Shown here in pieces: positions 1 through 8,039 of a stretch of 64,000 nt of DNA. Position 1 is the stretch's first letter. Every line of letters starts with the position of its first letter. The position numbers and the translations under genes are program-made. Origin of the DNA: JALZEG01 sp046263255 (GTDB lineage Bacteria; Actinomycetota; CADDZG01; WHSQ01); the NCBI GenBank assembly GCA_046263255.1, contig JBHELD010000010.1, forward strand, positions 1 to 64,000, written 5' to 3'. The notes under the pieces were generated by a model that saw only the letters and a list, made by a program, of their open reading frames with translations, ran no database searches and was not told the origin of the DNA.

Positions 1-1
1 C

Positions 2-421
<420 letters not shown>

Positions 422-430
422 AGACGGCCG

Positions 431-481
431 GCGATCGCCTCGGCGATCGCGCAAACAACCAGCGATCGCCTCGGGGATCGC
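431..481. repeat. Two palindromic repeats upstream of rpsJ
   Basis: The 77-base tuf-rpsJ gap holds two copies, 31 bases apart, of a palindrome. The first (431-450) is GCGATCGCCTCGGCGATCGC, a 9-bp stem around TC. The second (462-481) has one mismatch in the right arm (GGGGATCGC). Each is followed by an A-rich spacer (CGCAAACAACCA, CGCAAGCAAAGGA). The arms contain the octamer GCGATCGC. The same core recurs four times before rpsM. Confidence 0.85.
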
Positions 482-498
482 GCAAGCAAAGGACAGCT

Positions 499-810
499 GT
501 GGCGAACGGCATGAAGATAAGGATCAGGCTGAAGGCGTACGACCACGAGGTCATCGACCAGTCTGCGAAGAAGATCGTCGAGACGGTGACCCGCACGGGC
601 GCAAGCGTCAACGGCCCGATCCCGCTGCCCACCGAGCGCAGCGTCTACACGGTCATCCGCTCGCCGCACAAGGACAAGGACTCGCGCGAGCACTTCGAGA
701 TGCGCACGCACAAGAGGCTGCTCGACATCGTCAACCCGACGCCGAAGACGGTCGACTCGCTCCAGCGGCTCGATCTTCCCGCCGGCGTGGACATCGAGCT
801 CAAGCTCTGA
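499..810 (+). CDS. rpsJ: 30S ribosomal protein S10
   Basis: S10 (103 aa) is a 30S head protein, also the NusE antitermination factor. The N-terminus KIRIRLKAYDHEVID and the central PLPTERSVYTVIRSPHKDKDSREHFEMRTHKR region are textbook. The GTG at 499 gives MANGMKIRIRLK; the ATG at 511 is a weaker alternative because S10 usually has a few residues before KIRIRLK. It heads the S10 operon, with rplC 17 bases downstream. Confidence 0.97.
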   Translation: MANGMKIRIRLKAYDHEVIDQSAKKIVETVTRTGASVNGPIPLPTERSVYTVIRSPHKDKDSREHFEMRTHKRLLDIVNPTPKTVDSLQRLDLPAGVDIELKL

Positions 811-827
811 CAAGAGGAGATACCCAG

Positions 828-1493
828 ATGGCGGAGGTGAAAGGCATCCTCGGTCGCAAGATCGGGATGACCCAGGTCTTCGACGAGAACGGGCGCGCGG
901 TGCCCGTGACCGTCGTCGAGGCCGGGCCCTGCCGCGTCGTGCAGGTGAAGACTCCGCAGACCGACGGGTACTCGGCGGTGCAGCTCGCGTTCGGGACGCC
1001 CAAGCAGACGAACAAGCCCGCGGCGGGACACTTCGCGAAGGCGGGGGTAGATCCTGCCCGGCACCTCGTCGAGCTCCGCCTCGACGACCTCGGCGACCTC
1101 GCGCCGGGGTCCGAGATCAGGGCCGACGTCTTCGAGCCCGGCGAGGTCGTCGACGTGATCGGCGTGACCAAGGGCAAGGGGTTCGCCGGAGGGATGAAGC
1201 GCCACAACTTCAAGGGTCTCGGGAGCAGCCACGGAACGCACAAGAAGCACCGCTCGCCGGGATCTATCGGCGGGGCCTCGACGCCCGCGCGTGTTTTCAA
1301 GGGGCAGCGGATGGCGGGGCATCTCGGCCACGTCCGCGTGACGACGCTGAACCTCAGGATCATCAAGGCCGACGCCGAGCGCAACCTGCTGCTCATCCGC
1401 GGCGCGGTGCCTGGGCCGAAGGACGGGATCGTGATGGTCCGCTCGGCCGTCCGGCTGCGCCGGCGCGGCGCCGGGACGAGGAAGGCGAGCTAG
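828..1493 (+). CDS. rplC: 50S ribosomal protein L3
   Basis: L3 (221 aa) binds 23S rRNA near the peptidyl-transferase centre and starts 50S assembly. The start ATG at 828 gives MAEVKGILGRKIGMTQVF and is preceded by AAGAGGAG. The loop GVTKGKGFAGGMKRHNFKG and the segment MAGHLGHVRVT are diagnostic. Length is normal. rplD starts two bases after the stop. Confidence 0.98.
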   Translation: MAEVKGILGRKIGMTQVFDENGRAVPVTVVEAGPCRVVQVKTPQTDGYSAVQLAFGTPKQTNKPAAGHFAKAGVDPARHLVELRLDDLGDLAPGSEIRADVFEPGEVVDVIGVTKGKGFAGGMKRHNFKGLGSSHGTHKKHRSPGSIGGASTPARVFKGQRMAGHLGHVRVTTLNLRIIKADAERNLLLIRGAVPGPKDGIVMVRSAVRLRRRGAGTRKAS

Positions 1494-1495
1494 AC

Positions 1496-2479
1496 GTGCC
1501 GTTCACTGCGAAGGTCATCGACGCGACGGGGGCCTCGACGGGCACCCGCGATCTCCCCGACGAGCTCTTCGGCGGCGGGGTCAACGTGCCGCTGATGCAC
1601 CAGGCCGTGACGGCGCAGCTCGCCGCGGCGCGCTCCGGGACGGCGTCCACGAAGACGCGCTCCGAGGTGCGCGGGGGCGGCAAGAAGCCGTGGCGGCAGA
1701 AGGGAACCGGTCGGGCCCGTCACGGCTCGACGCGGAGCCCGATCTGGGTCGGCGGCGGGACCGTCTTCGGCCCGAAGCCGCGCGACTACTCCGTGCGGCT
1801 CCCGAAGAAGATGCGCCGCGCCGCGCTCCGCTCGGCGCTGGCGTCCAAGGCCGGCGACGGGCGGGTCTGGATCATGGACGGGTTCACCGAGCCGAAGACG
1901 AAGGCCGCCGCGGCGGCGCTGAGCGGCGCCGGGATCGACGGCCGGATCCTGGTCGTGCTCGACCCCGACGCGGAGAGCTCGCGGACGGTCGACCGAGCCT
2001 TCCGCAACCTCGGTAAGGCGGCGTTCTCGCTGTCGTCGTCGCTCGGGACGTACGACGTCCTGGTCGCCGACCACGTGATCTTCACGACCGAGGCGTTCGG
2101 GGCGTATACGAGGAACGTCCGCGGGGCCGCCTCGGAGGCGGGACCGCAAGACAAAGAGGGGGCCGCCTCGGAGGCGGGACCGCAAGACAAAGAGGGGGCC
2201 GCCTCGGCGGGACCGCAAGACAAAGAGGAGGCCGCCTCGGAGGCGGGACCGCAAGACAAAGAGGGGGCCGCCTCGGCGGGACCGCAGGAAAAAGAGGGAG
2301 CCCCCTCGGCGGGACCGCAGGACAAAGAGGGGGCCGCCTCGGCGGGACCGCCGGACGAAGAGGGAGCCCCCTCGGCGGGACCGCAGGACAAAGAGGGGGC
2401 CGCCTCGGCGGGACCGCAAGACAAAGAGGGGGCCGCCTCGGCGGCGGGACCGCAAGACGACAGGGGGGTGAGCGCGTGA
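1496..2479 (+). CDS. rplD: 50S ribosomal protein L4 with repetitive C-terminal tail
   Basis: The first ~208 residues form a normal L4 (rRNA binding and exit-tunnel loop), with the loop VRGGGKKPWRQKGTGRARHGS and the GGTVFGPKPRDYS segment. After NVR the protein continues about 118 residues made of ten units of 11-12 residues of the type GAAS(EA)GPQDKE. The reading frame stays open to the GTGA overlap with rplW, so the tail is not a frameshift product. L4 normally ends close to residue 205-215. The tail is acidic and probably disordered, and is encoded by a tandem DNA repeat (separate entry). The start is GTG at 1496. Confidence 0.95.
   Translation: MPFTAKVIDATGASTGTRDLPDELFGGGVNVPLMHQAVTAQLAAARSGTASTKTRSEVRGGGKKPWRQKGTGRARHGSTRSPIWVGGGTVFGPKPRDYSVRLPKKMRRAALRSALASKAGDGRVWIMDGFTEPKTKAAAAALSGAGIDGRILVVLDPDAESSRTVDRAFRNLGKAAFSLSSSLGTYDVLVADHVIFTTEAFGAYTRNVRGAASEAGPQDKEGAASEAGPQDKEGAASAGPQDKEEAASEAGPQDKEGAASAGPQEKEGAPSAGPQDKEGAASAGPPDEEGAPSAGPQDKEGAASAGPQDKEGAASAAGPQDDRGVSA
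2124..2468 (+). repeat. Tenfold 33/36-bp tandem repeat in the 3' end of rplD
   Basis: Ten head-to-tail copies of a 33- or 36-bp unit, each a multiple of three, so the frame is kept. Each unit has a palindromic part (CCGCCTCGGCGG or CCGCCTCGGAGGCGG) followed by GACCGCAAGACAAAGAG. The copies differ by only a few bases, which suggests recent expansion. The 18-mer TCCCGCCGAGGCGGCCCC occurs here on the minus strand and also at 37476-37493 inside the uracil-DNA glycosylase gene. Confidence 0.92.
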
Positions 2480-2775
2480 GCACCAAGAACGATCCGCGCG
2501 ACGTCGTCCTCGCCCCGGTCGTCAGCGAGAAGAGCTACTCGCTGCTCGACCAGAACGCTTACACGTTCAAGGTCCACCCCGACGCGAACAAGACCGAGAT
2601 CCGCCAGGCCGTCGAGGCGATCTGGGGCGTCAAGGTCCTCTCCGTCAACACCCAGAACCGCAAGGGGAAGCTGAAGCGCTTCCGCTTCGTGGAAGGACGG
2701 CGGCCGGGGTCCAAGCGGGCGATCGTGAAGCTCGCCGAGGGCGACAAGATCGAGATCTTCGAGACGCAGGGTTAG
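2476..2775 (+). CDS. rplW: 50S ribosomal protein L23
   Basis: L23 (99 aa) sits at the exit tunnel and is the docking site for trigger factor and SRP. Recognised by VVSEKSYSLLDQNAYTFKV, the segment NKTEIRQAVEAIWGVKV and the basic stretch NRKGKLKRFRF. The GTG start overlaps the rplD stop by four bases (GTGA), so it is probably translationally coupled. Confidence 0.97.
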   Translation: MSTKNDPRDVVLAPVVSEKSYSLLDQNAYTFKVHPDANKTEIRQAVEAIWGVKVLSVNTQNRKGKLKRFRFVEGRRPGSKRAIVKLAEGDKIEIFETQG

Positions 2776-2783
2776 GGAGCGAG

Positions 2784-3614
2784 ATGCCGATTCGTAAAGC
2801 CAAGCCCACATCGCCGGGACGGAGGTTCCAGACGCACTCCGACTTCTCGGACCTCACCCGGTCGGACGCCGAGAAGTCGTTGCTCGAGCCGAAGCCGAGG
2901 AAGGCCGGCCGGAACGCCTACGGTCGCATCACGGCGCGACACCAGGGTGGCGGAAACAAGGTGCGGTATCGCCGCATAGACTTCCGGCGCGACAAGGACG
3001 GCGTGCCGGCAAAGGTCGCGCACGTCGAATACGACCCCAACCGCAACGCCCGCATCGCCCTGCTGCACTACGTCGACGGCGAGAAGCGGTACATCCTGAT
3101 GCCGAACCGCGTGAAGGTCGGCGACGTCGTCGAGTCGGGCCCCGGCGCCGACATCCGGCCCGGGAACGCGCTTCCGCTGCGGAACATCCCCGTCGGCACC
3201 GTCGTCCACAACGTCGAGCTCCGCCCGGGCGGCGGAGGCAAGATGGCGCGCTCCGCCGGCTCGTCGGTGCAGCTCGTCGCCAAGGAGGGAACCAAGGCGA
3301 CGCTGCGGCTCCCGTCGGGTGAGATGCGGATGGTGCCGATCGCGTGCCGCGCGACCGTCGGCGAGGTCGGCAACGCCGAGGCCGAGCTGATCTCCGTCGG
3401 GAAGGCCGGGCGCAACCGCTGGAAGAACAAGCGGCCGTCCGTCCGGGGCGTCGCGATGAACCCGGTGGACCACCCGCTGGGCGGCGGCGAGGGCAAGTCG
3501 TCCGGAGGACGCCACCCCGTGAGCCCGTGGGGCAAGAAGGAGGGCCGCACGCGCCGGTCCAAGCCGTCCGACTCGATGATCGTCCGGCGGCGAGGGAAGA
3601 AGAGAGGTCGGTAA
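2784..3614 (+). CDS. rplB: 50S ribosomal protein L2
   Basis: L2 (276 aa) is required for subunit joining and peptidyl transfer. Diagnostic parts are GRNAYGRITARHQGGGNKVRYRRIDF near the N-terminus and RGVAMNPVDHPLGGGEGKSSGGRHPVSPWG near the C-terminus, which contains the conserved histidine of the GVAMNPVDHP motif. Full length. The start ATG at 2784 has GGGAG upstream; the stop shares one base with the rpsS start. Confidence 0.98.
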   Translation: MPIRKAKPTSPGRRFQTHSDFSDLTRSDAEKSLLEPKPRKAGRNAYGRITARHQGGGNKVRYRRIDFRRDKDGVPAKVAHVEYDPNRNARIALLHYVDGEKRYILMPNRVKVGDVVESGPGADIRPGNALPLRNIPVGTVVHNVELRPGGGGKMARSAGSSVQLVAKEGTKATLRLPSGEMRMVPIACRATVGEVGNAEAELISVGKAGRNRWKNKRPSVRGVAMNPVDHPLGGGEGKSSGGRHPVSPWGKKEGRTRRSKPSDSMIVRRRGKKRGR

Positions 3615-3898
3615 TGCCGCGGAGCTTGAAGAAGGGCCCCTTCGTCGACGACCACCTGCTCCTGAAGGTGGACGCGATGAACAAGCGCAACGAAAAGCGT
3701 GTGATCAAGACCTGGTCGCGCCGGTCGACCGTGATCCCCGAGATGGTCGGGCACACGATCGCGGTCCACGACGGGCGCAAGCACGTCCCGGTCTACGTCA
3801 CCGAGTCGATGGTCGGCCACAAGCTCGGCGAGTTCGCGCCCACGCGTGCGTTCCGCACGCACGGTGGTGCCGCCGAGCGCACGACGAGGGCCCGCTGA
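3614..3898 (+). CDS. rpsS: 30S ribosomal protein S19
   Basis: S19 (94 aa) binds 16S rRNA in the 30S head together with S13. The start MPRSLKKGPFVDDHLL and the segments TWSRRSTVIPEMVGHTIAVHDG and HKLGEFAPTRAFRTHGG are typical. TAATG overlap with rplB and TGATG overlap with rplV indicate coupled translation. Confidence 0.98.
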   Translation: MPRSLKKGPFVDDHLLLKVDAMNKRNEKRVIKTWSRRSTVIPEMVGHTIAVHDGRKHVPVYVTESMVGHKLGEFAPTRAFRTHGGAAERTTRAR

Positions 3899-4524
3899 TG
3901 GCGCGCAAGATCGCTCCCGACGCGCAGGAGGCCATCGCGACGGCCCGGCACATCCGGATCTCGCCGACGAAGGCGCGCCAGGTCGTGGACCTGATCCGCG
4001 GGCGTCACGTCGACGACGCCCGGCGCGTGCTGCGGTTCAACGAGCGCGCGGCGTCGACGACCGTCGGCAAGGTGCTCGACTCCGCGATCGCGAACGCGGA
4101 GCACAACCGGAGCCTTCCCGCCGACGAGCTCGTCGTCGCCCGGGCGTGGGTCGACGAGGGGCCGACGCTGCGACGGTTCCGGCCGCGCGCGCAGGGTCGC
4201 GCGACGAGGATCCGCAAGCGCACCTGCCACATCTCGGTCGTCGTCGGACGGCCCGAGGAGGTCGTCGAGCAGCTGCCGGAGGCGCCGGCGGCAAAGCAGG
4301 CGGCGCGCCGGGCGAAGAAGCCGCCGGCCGAGGGCGCGGCTCCCGAGGCCTCCGCGAGCGTGGCTTCGCCTGCGACCGAAGCGTCTCCCGAGACGACCTC
4401 GAAGAAGACGACTGCCAAGACGACCGTGGAGAAGACGACGGCCAAGAAGACGACCAAGCGCAAGAGCACCGAGAAGAAGTCCGAGAGGACGTCCGAGAAG
4501 AAGTCCGAGAAGGAGGCCGAGTAA
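3898..4524 (+). CDS. rplV: 50S ribosomal protein L22 with long basic tail
   Basis: L22 lines the exit tunnel. The core (~1-125) shows ARHIRISPTKARQVVDLIRGRHVDDARRVLRF and the beta-hairpin RRFRPRAQGRATRIRKRTCHI. Residues ~127-208 form a low-complexity tail, first Ala/Glu-rich, then Lys/Thr/Ser-rich (KKTT and EKKSE repeats). Actinobacterial L22 proteins often have tails, but this one is long. The ATG overlaps the rpsS stop. Confidence 0.96.
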   Translation: MARKIAPDAQEAIATARHIRISPTKARQVVDLIRGRHVDDARRVLRFNERAASTTVGKVLDSAIANAEHNRSLPADELVVARAWVDEGPTLRRFRPRAQGRATRIRKRTCHISVVVGRPEEVVEQLPEAPAAKQAARRAKKPPAEGAAPEASASVASPATEASPETTSKKTTAKTTVEKTTAKKTTKRKSTEKKSERTSEKKSEKEAE

Positions 4525-5489
4525 TGGGTCAGAAGGTCCACCCGTACGGCTTCCGCCTCGGCATCCACACCGACTGGAAGTCCCGCTGGTTCACCGAGAA
4601 GCAGTACAAGGAATACCTCGTCGCCGATCTCAGGATCCGTGAGTACCTGATGGGCCAGCTCCCGCACGCCGGGATCAGCCGCATCGACATCGAGCGGACG
4701 CGCGAGCGGGTCCGCATCGACGCCCACACCGCGCGGCCCGGGATCGTCATCGGTCGCCGTGGAGCCGAGGCGGAGCGTCTGCGCTCGCAGCTCGAGCACA
4801 TGGAGTCGAAGATCTACGGCAAGCCGACGGACGTCCGCCTGAACATCATCGAGGTGAAGCAGCCGGAGCTCGACGCGCAGCTGATCGCGCAGGGCGTGGC
4901 GGAGCAGCTCGTCAGCCGCGTCTCGTTTCGCCGGGCGATGAAGAAGGCCGTCGGCACGGCGATGCGCCACGGCGCCAAGGGCGTGCGGGTCCAGTGCGGA
5001 GGCCGTCTCGGCGGCGCCGAGATGAGCCGGACCGAGTGGTACATCGAGGGCCAGATGCCCCTGCACACGCTGCGGGCGGACGTCGACTACGGCTTCGCCG
5101 AGGCGCGCACGACGTTCGGCCGGATCGGCGTCAAGGTCCTGATCTACAAGGGCCCGTTCCAGGACATCTACGCATCCGCACGCGACTCCGCGCGGCTTCG
5201 CCGCGAGGCCGCCCTCGCCGCCGGGGAGACCGTGGGGCGGGGCGCCGAGGAGCGGGCCAGAGGCCGCGGCCAGACCGCGACCGGCAAGCCCCGCCGGACG
5301 AGCTCGGCGCGCGGCGCCTCGTCGTCGCCCCCCAAGACGACGGCCCCCGAGCTCGCGGAGGGCACGCCGCCGTCGGCAGAGGTGAAGTCCGAAGAGGCGC
5401 CTGCCGAGCCCCCCGAGGACGCGGCGCGGCCGGACGCGCCGCCTGCCGCGGGCGGCGAGACGACGGCCCCCGAAGGAAGCGAGTCGTAG
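4524..5489 (+). CDS. rpsC: 30S ribosomal protein S3 with long C-terminal tail
   Basis: S3 (321 aa) forms the mRNA entry site with S4 and S5. MGQKVHPYGFRLGI at the start, the KH-domain motif PGIVIGRRGAEAERLR and the segment AEMSRTEWYIEGQMPLHTLRADVDYG identify it. The conserved fold ends near residue 215; the remaining ~105 residues are rich in Ala, Glu, Pro and Arg and look disordered. The ATG overlaps the rplV stop by one base. Confidence 0.97.
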   Translation: MGQKVHPYGFRLGIHTDWKSRWFTEKQYKEYLVADLRIREYLMGQLPHAGISRIDIERTRERVRIDAHTARPGIVIGRRGAEAERLRSQLEHMESKIYGKPTDVRLNIIEVKQPELDAQLIAQGVAEQLVSRVSFRRAMKKAVGTAMRHGAKGVRVQCGGRLGGAEMSRTEWYIEGQMPLHTLRADVDYGFAEARTTFGRIGVKVLIYKGPFQDIYASARDSARLRREAALAAGETVGRGAEERARGRGQTATGKPRRTSSARGASSSPPKTTAPELAEGTPPSAEVKSEEAPAEPPEDAARPDAPPAAGGETTAPEGSES

Positions 5490-5491
5490 CG

Positions 5492-5917
5492 ATGCTGATG
5501 CCGAAGAAGGTCAGGCACCGCAAGCAGCAGCGCGGGCGCATGCGCGGGCAGAGCAAGGGCGGCACCGCCGTCAACTTCGGCGACTTCGGTCTGATGGCGG
5601 TCGAGCCCGGATGGATCACGAACCGGCAGATCGAGGCCGCGCGTATCGCGATGACGCGTCACATCCGCCGCGGCGGGAAGGTCTGGATCAACATCTTCCC
5701 GGACAAGCCCTACACGAAGAAACCCGCCGAGACCCGGCAGGGATCCGGCAAGGGCAACCCGGAGGGCTGGGTCGCCGTCGTCAAGCCCGGCCGCGTGATG
5801 TTCGAGATCGGAGGGATCCCGGAGCCGCTGGCGCGCGAGGCGATCCGCCTCGCGGCGCACAAGCTCCCGATCAAGTGCCGCTTCGTGGCACGCGAGCAGT
5901 CGATGGAGGTGCAGTGA
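5492..5917 (+). CDS. rplP: 50S ribosomal protein L16
   Basis: L16 (141 aa) organises the A-site region of 23S rRNA. The start MLMPKKVRHRKQQRGRMRG, the motif GWITNRQIEAARIAMTRHIRRGGKVWI and FPDKPYTKKPAETRQGSGKG are diagnostic. The ATG at 5492 lies two bases after the rpsC stop. The stop overlaps rpmC (TGATG). Confidence 0.98.
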   Translation: MLMPKKVRHRKQQRGRMRGQSKGGTAVNFGDFGLMAVEPGWITNRQIEAARIAMTRHIRRGGKVWINIFPDKPYTKKPAETRQGSGKGNPEGWVAVVKPGRVMFEIGGIPEPLAREAIRLAAHKLPIKCRFVAREQSMEVQ

Positions 5918-6126
5918 TGAAGGCCTCTGAGATCAGGGACCTCCCCCTGGACGAGATCCGCCAGCGGCTCGTCGACACGAAGGAGGAGCTGTTCAACCTG
6001 CGGTTCCAGAACGCGACGGGACAGCTGGACAACTACAAGAGGCTGACGCAGCTCCGCAAGGACGTCGCCCGACTGAAGACGATCCTGCGCGAGCACGAGC
6101 TGGAGCAGCAGGGAGAACCTAGATGA
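5917..6126 (+). CDS. rpmC: 50S ribosomal protein L29
   Basis: L29 (69 aa) lies next to L23 at the tunnel exit. MKASEIRDLPLDEIRQRLVDTKEELFNLRFQNATGQLDN is characteristic, with two helices. One-base overlap with rplP and four-base ATGA overlap with rpsQ. Confidence 0.97.
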   Translation: MKASEIRDLPLDEIRQRLVDTKEELFNLRFQNATGQLDNYKRLTQLRKDVARLKTILREHELEQQGEPR

Positions 6127-6404
6127 GCGCCGACGAGGCACAGTTGACGAAGGAACGCGGCAAGCGCAAGAGCCGCACCGGGCGCGTCGTCTCCGACGTC
6201 ATGGACAAGACCGTCGTGATCGAGGTCCGAGACGCGGCCGCGCACCCCACCTACGGGAAGATCGTCCGCCGCAACAAGCGCCTCAAGGCCCACGACGAGG
6301 CCAACGAGGCGAGGGTCGGGGACACCGTGCGTATCGCCGAGACCAGGCCGCTCTCGCGCACGAAGCGCTGGCGCGTGGTCGAGATCGTCGAGAAGGCAAA
6401 GTGA
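6123..6404 (+). CDS. rpsQ: 30S ribosomal protein S17
   Basis: S17 (93 aa) is an early 16S rRNA-binding protein. Recognised by RKSRTGRVVSDVMDKTVVIEV, HPTYGKIVRRNKRLKAHDE and GDTVRIAETRPLSRTKRWRV. Starts at an ATGA overlap with rpmC and ends in a GTGA overlap with rplN. Confidence 0.97.
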   Translation: MSADEAQLTKERGKRKSRTGRVVSDVMDKTVVIEVRDAAAHPTYGKIVRRNKRLKAHDEANEARVGDTVRIAETRPLSRTKRWRVVEIVEKAK

Positions 6405-6769
6405 TCCAGCAAGAGACGAGGTGCAGAGTCGCCGACAACACGGGCGCCCGTGAGGTCCTCGTGATCAAGGTGCTCGGCGGGTCGCGGCGCCGGTACGCCG
6501 GCGTCGGCGACATCGTCGTGTGCACCGTGAAGGACGCGATCCCGGGGGGCGCCGTCAAGAAGTCCGACGTCGTCAAGGCGGTCGTCGTGCGGACGGCCAA
6601 GGAGCGCCGCCGCGGCGACGGCTCCTACATCAAGTTCGACGACAACGCGGTGGTGATCGTGGACGGCCAGATGCAGCCGCGCGGGACGAGGATCTTCGGT
6701 CCCGTGGCACGGGAGCTGCGCGAGAAGCGGTTCATGAAGATCATCTCGCTCGCTCCGGAGGTGATCTAG
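6401..6769 (+). CDS. rplN: 50S ribosomal protein L14
   Basis: L14 (122 aa) is at the subunit interface and contacts silencing factor RsfS. MIQQETRCRVADNTGAREVLVIKVLGGSRRRYA, FDDNAVVIVDGQMQPRGTRIFGPVARELR and the final SLAPEVI fit exactly. The GTG start overlaps the rpsQ stop. rplX follows immediately. Confidence 0.98.
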   Translation: MIQQETRCRVADNTGAREVLVIKVLGGSRRRYAGVGDIVVCTVKDAIPGGAVKKSDVVKAVVVRTAKERRRGDGSYIKFDDNAVVIVDGQMQPRGTRIFGPVARELREKRFMKIISLAPEVI

Positions 6770-7093
6770 GTGGCGCCGAAGATCAGGAAGGGCGACCAGG
6801 TCGCCGTCGTCTCCGGGAAGGACCTGGGCGCGCAGGGACGCGTGCTCGAGGTGCTGCCGCGCAAGGGCCGGGTGATCGTCGAGGGCGTGAACCGCGTCAC
6901 ACGCCACGAGAAGGTCCGGATGAACCGGCGCGGCGGGCAGGAGGGCGGCATCGCGCACAAGGAGGCGGCGATCGACATATCGAACGTCGCGCTCGTGTGC
7001 CCGACCGACGGCCCGACGCGCGCGGGATACAGGATCGAGGAAGGCAGCGGCGCGAAGGTCCGCATCTGCCGCAAGTGCGGAACCGAGCTCTAA
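6770..7093 (+). CDS. rplX: 50S ribosomal protein L24
   Basis: L24 (107 aa) is an assembly initiator. The KOW motif (KGDQVAVVSGKDLGAQGRVLEVLPRKGRVIVEGVN) and the later HEAAIDISNVALVCP-like segment (KEAAIDISNVALVCP) identify it. It ends with RICRKCGTEL, a CxxC near the C-terminus seen in many L24s. GTG start directly after the rplN stop. Confidence 0.96.
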   Translation: MAPKIRKGDQVAVVSGKDLGAQGRVLEVLPRKGRVIVEGVNRVTRHEKVRMNRRGGQEGGIAHKEAAIDISNVALVCPTDGPTRAGYRIEEGSGAKVRICRKCGTEL

Positions 7094-7104
7094 AGGACGG
7101 GATC

Positions 7105-7683
7105 ATGGCAACCAGGACGTACACGCCCAGGCTGAAGGAGCGCTTCCACGCGGAGATCGCCGCGCGCCTCCAGTCGGAGCTCGGCCTCGGCAACATCATG
7201 CAGGTCCCGCGGCCGGTGAAGGTCTCGGTGAACATGGGCGTCGGCGAGGCCCCCAAGGACGCGAAGATGCTCGAGGGCGCGGTCAGGGACCTGACGACGA
7301 TCACCGGGCAGAAGCCCGCGATCCGCCGGGCGCGCAAGTCCATCGCGACGTTCAAGATCCGCGAGGGCATGCCGATCGGCGCCGCCGTCACGCTGCGCGG
7401 CGACCGCATGTGGGACTTCCTCGACCGGCTCATGTCGATCGTGTTCCCGCGCATCCGGGACTTCCGGGGGCTGGACCCGCGGTCGTTCGACGGGAACGGC
7501 AACTACTCGTTCGGCCTCACCGAGCAGCTCGTGTTCCCCGAGATCGACTACGACGACATCGACGCGACGCGCGGCATGGACGTCACCATCGTCACGACCG
7601 CGAAGGACGACGCCGAGGGGCGGGCACTGCTGACGGCCCTCGGCTTTCCGCTGAGGCAGCAGGGAAGCAGGCAGGAGGCGTAG
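7105..7683 (+). CDS. rplE: 50S ribosomal protein L5
   Basis: L5 (192 aa) binds 5S rRNA and contacts P-site tRNA. Typical parts are NIMQVPRPVKVSVNMGVGEA, the segment ITGQKPAIRRARKSIATFKIREGMPIG and FSFGLTEQ-like NYSFGLTEQLVFPEIDYD. The ATG at 7105 follows AAAGGACGGG. Length normal. Confidence 0.97.
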   Translation: MATRTYTPRLKERFHAEIAARLQSELGLGNIMQVPRPVKVSVNMGVGEAPKDAKMLEGAVRDLTTITGQKPAIRRARKSIATFKIREGMPIGAAVTLRGDRMWDFLDRLMSIVFPRIRDFRGLDPRSFDGNGNYSFGLTEQLVFPEIDYDDIDATRGMDVTIVTTAKDDAEGRALLTALGFPLRQQGSRQEA

Positions 7684-7690
7684 GAGCGTT

Positions 7691-7876
7691 ATGGCGAAGA
7701 AATCTCTCCGAGTAAAGGCCGAGAGGAAGCCGAAGTTCAAGGTGCGGGCGTACTCGCGCTGCCAGCGGTGCGGCCGGCCCCGCGCCGTCTACCGGAGCTT
7801 CGGGCTCTGCCGCCTCTGCTTCCGCGAGATGGCGCACACCGGCGAGATCCCCGGCATCACGAAGGCGAGCTGGTGA
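7691..7876 (+). CDS. rpsZ: 30S ribosomal protein S14, zinc type
   Basis: S14 type Z (61 aa) has the four-cysteine zinc site in CQRCGRPRAVYRSFGLCRLCFREMA and ends ITKASW. It binds 16S rRNA in the 30S head. The TGA stop is itself the left edge of the inverted-repeat element that separates it from rpsH, an unusually large gap (163 bases) for this operon. Confidence 0.97.
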   Translation: MAKKSLRVKAERKPKFKVRAYSRCQRCGRPRAVYRSFGLCRLCFREMAHTGEIPGITKASW

Positions 7877-8036
7877 TGGCCCTCCTGGCGACACACGTGG
7901 GCTTCTGGACGGCTGCAGAGCTTCGCCATGCGGCGTCCTCAGTCGCCGCCGTAGCTCCACTACGGCGGCTCCCTGCGTCCTTGCCTGACTCGCTCTTCGC
8001 GCCCCAGAAGCTCGACAGCGCCACCAGGAGGACCAT
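7876..8036. mobile_element. MITE-like inverted-repeat element between S14 and S8
   Basis: The ends are inverted copies: ATGGCCCTCCTGG (7876-7888) against CCAGGAGGACCAT (8024-8036), 12 of 13 pairing; then GCTTCTGG (7901-7908) against CCAGAAGC (8004-8011). The centre is a perfect hairpin, GCCGCCGTAG (7945-7954), loop CTCCA, CTACGGCGGC (7960-7969). No convincing ORF lies inside. Nested symmetry without coding capacity suggests a miniature element or REP-like repeat. The right arm supplies AGGAGG, the rpsH Shine-Dalgarno, which the left arm could mask in the mRNA. No target-site duplication was recognised. Confidence 0.7.
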
Positions 8037-8039
8037 TCC

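Noticed and set aside
1496..2479. Frameshift or assembly error as the cause of the L4 tail
   Set aside because: The frame is open through all ten units and ends in a GTGA overlap with rplW, as expected of an intact gene.
2082..2486. Arg/Pro-rich minus-strand ORF with repeats (LFVLRSRRGG-like)
   Set aside because: It is the antisense reading of the L4 repeat and has no independent support.
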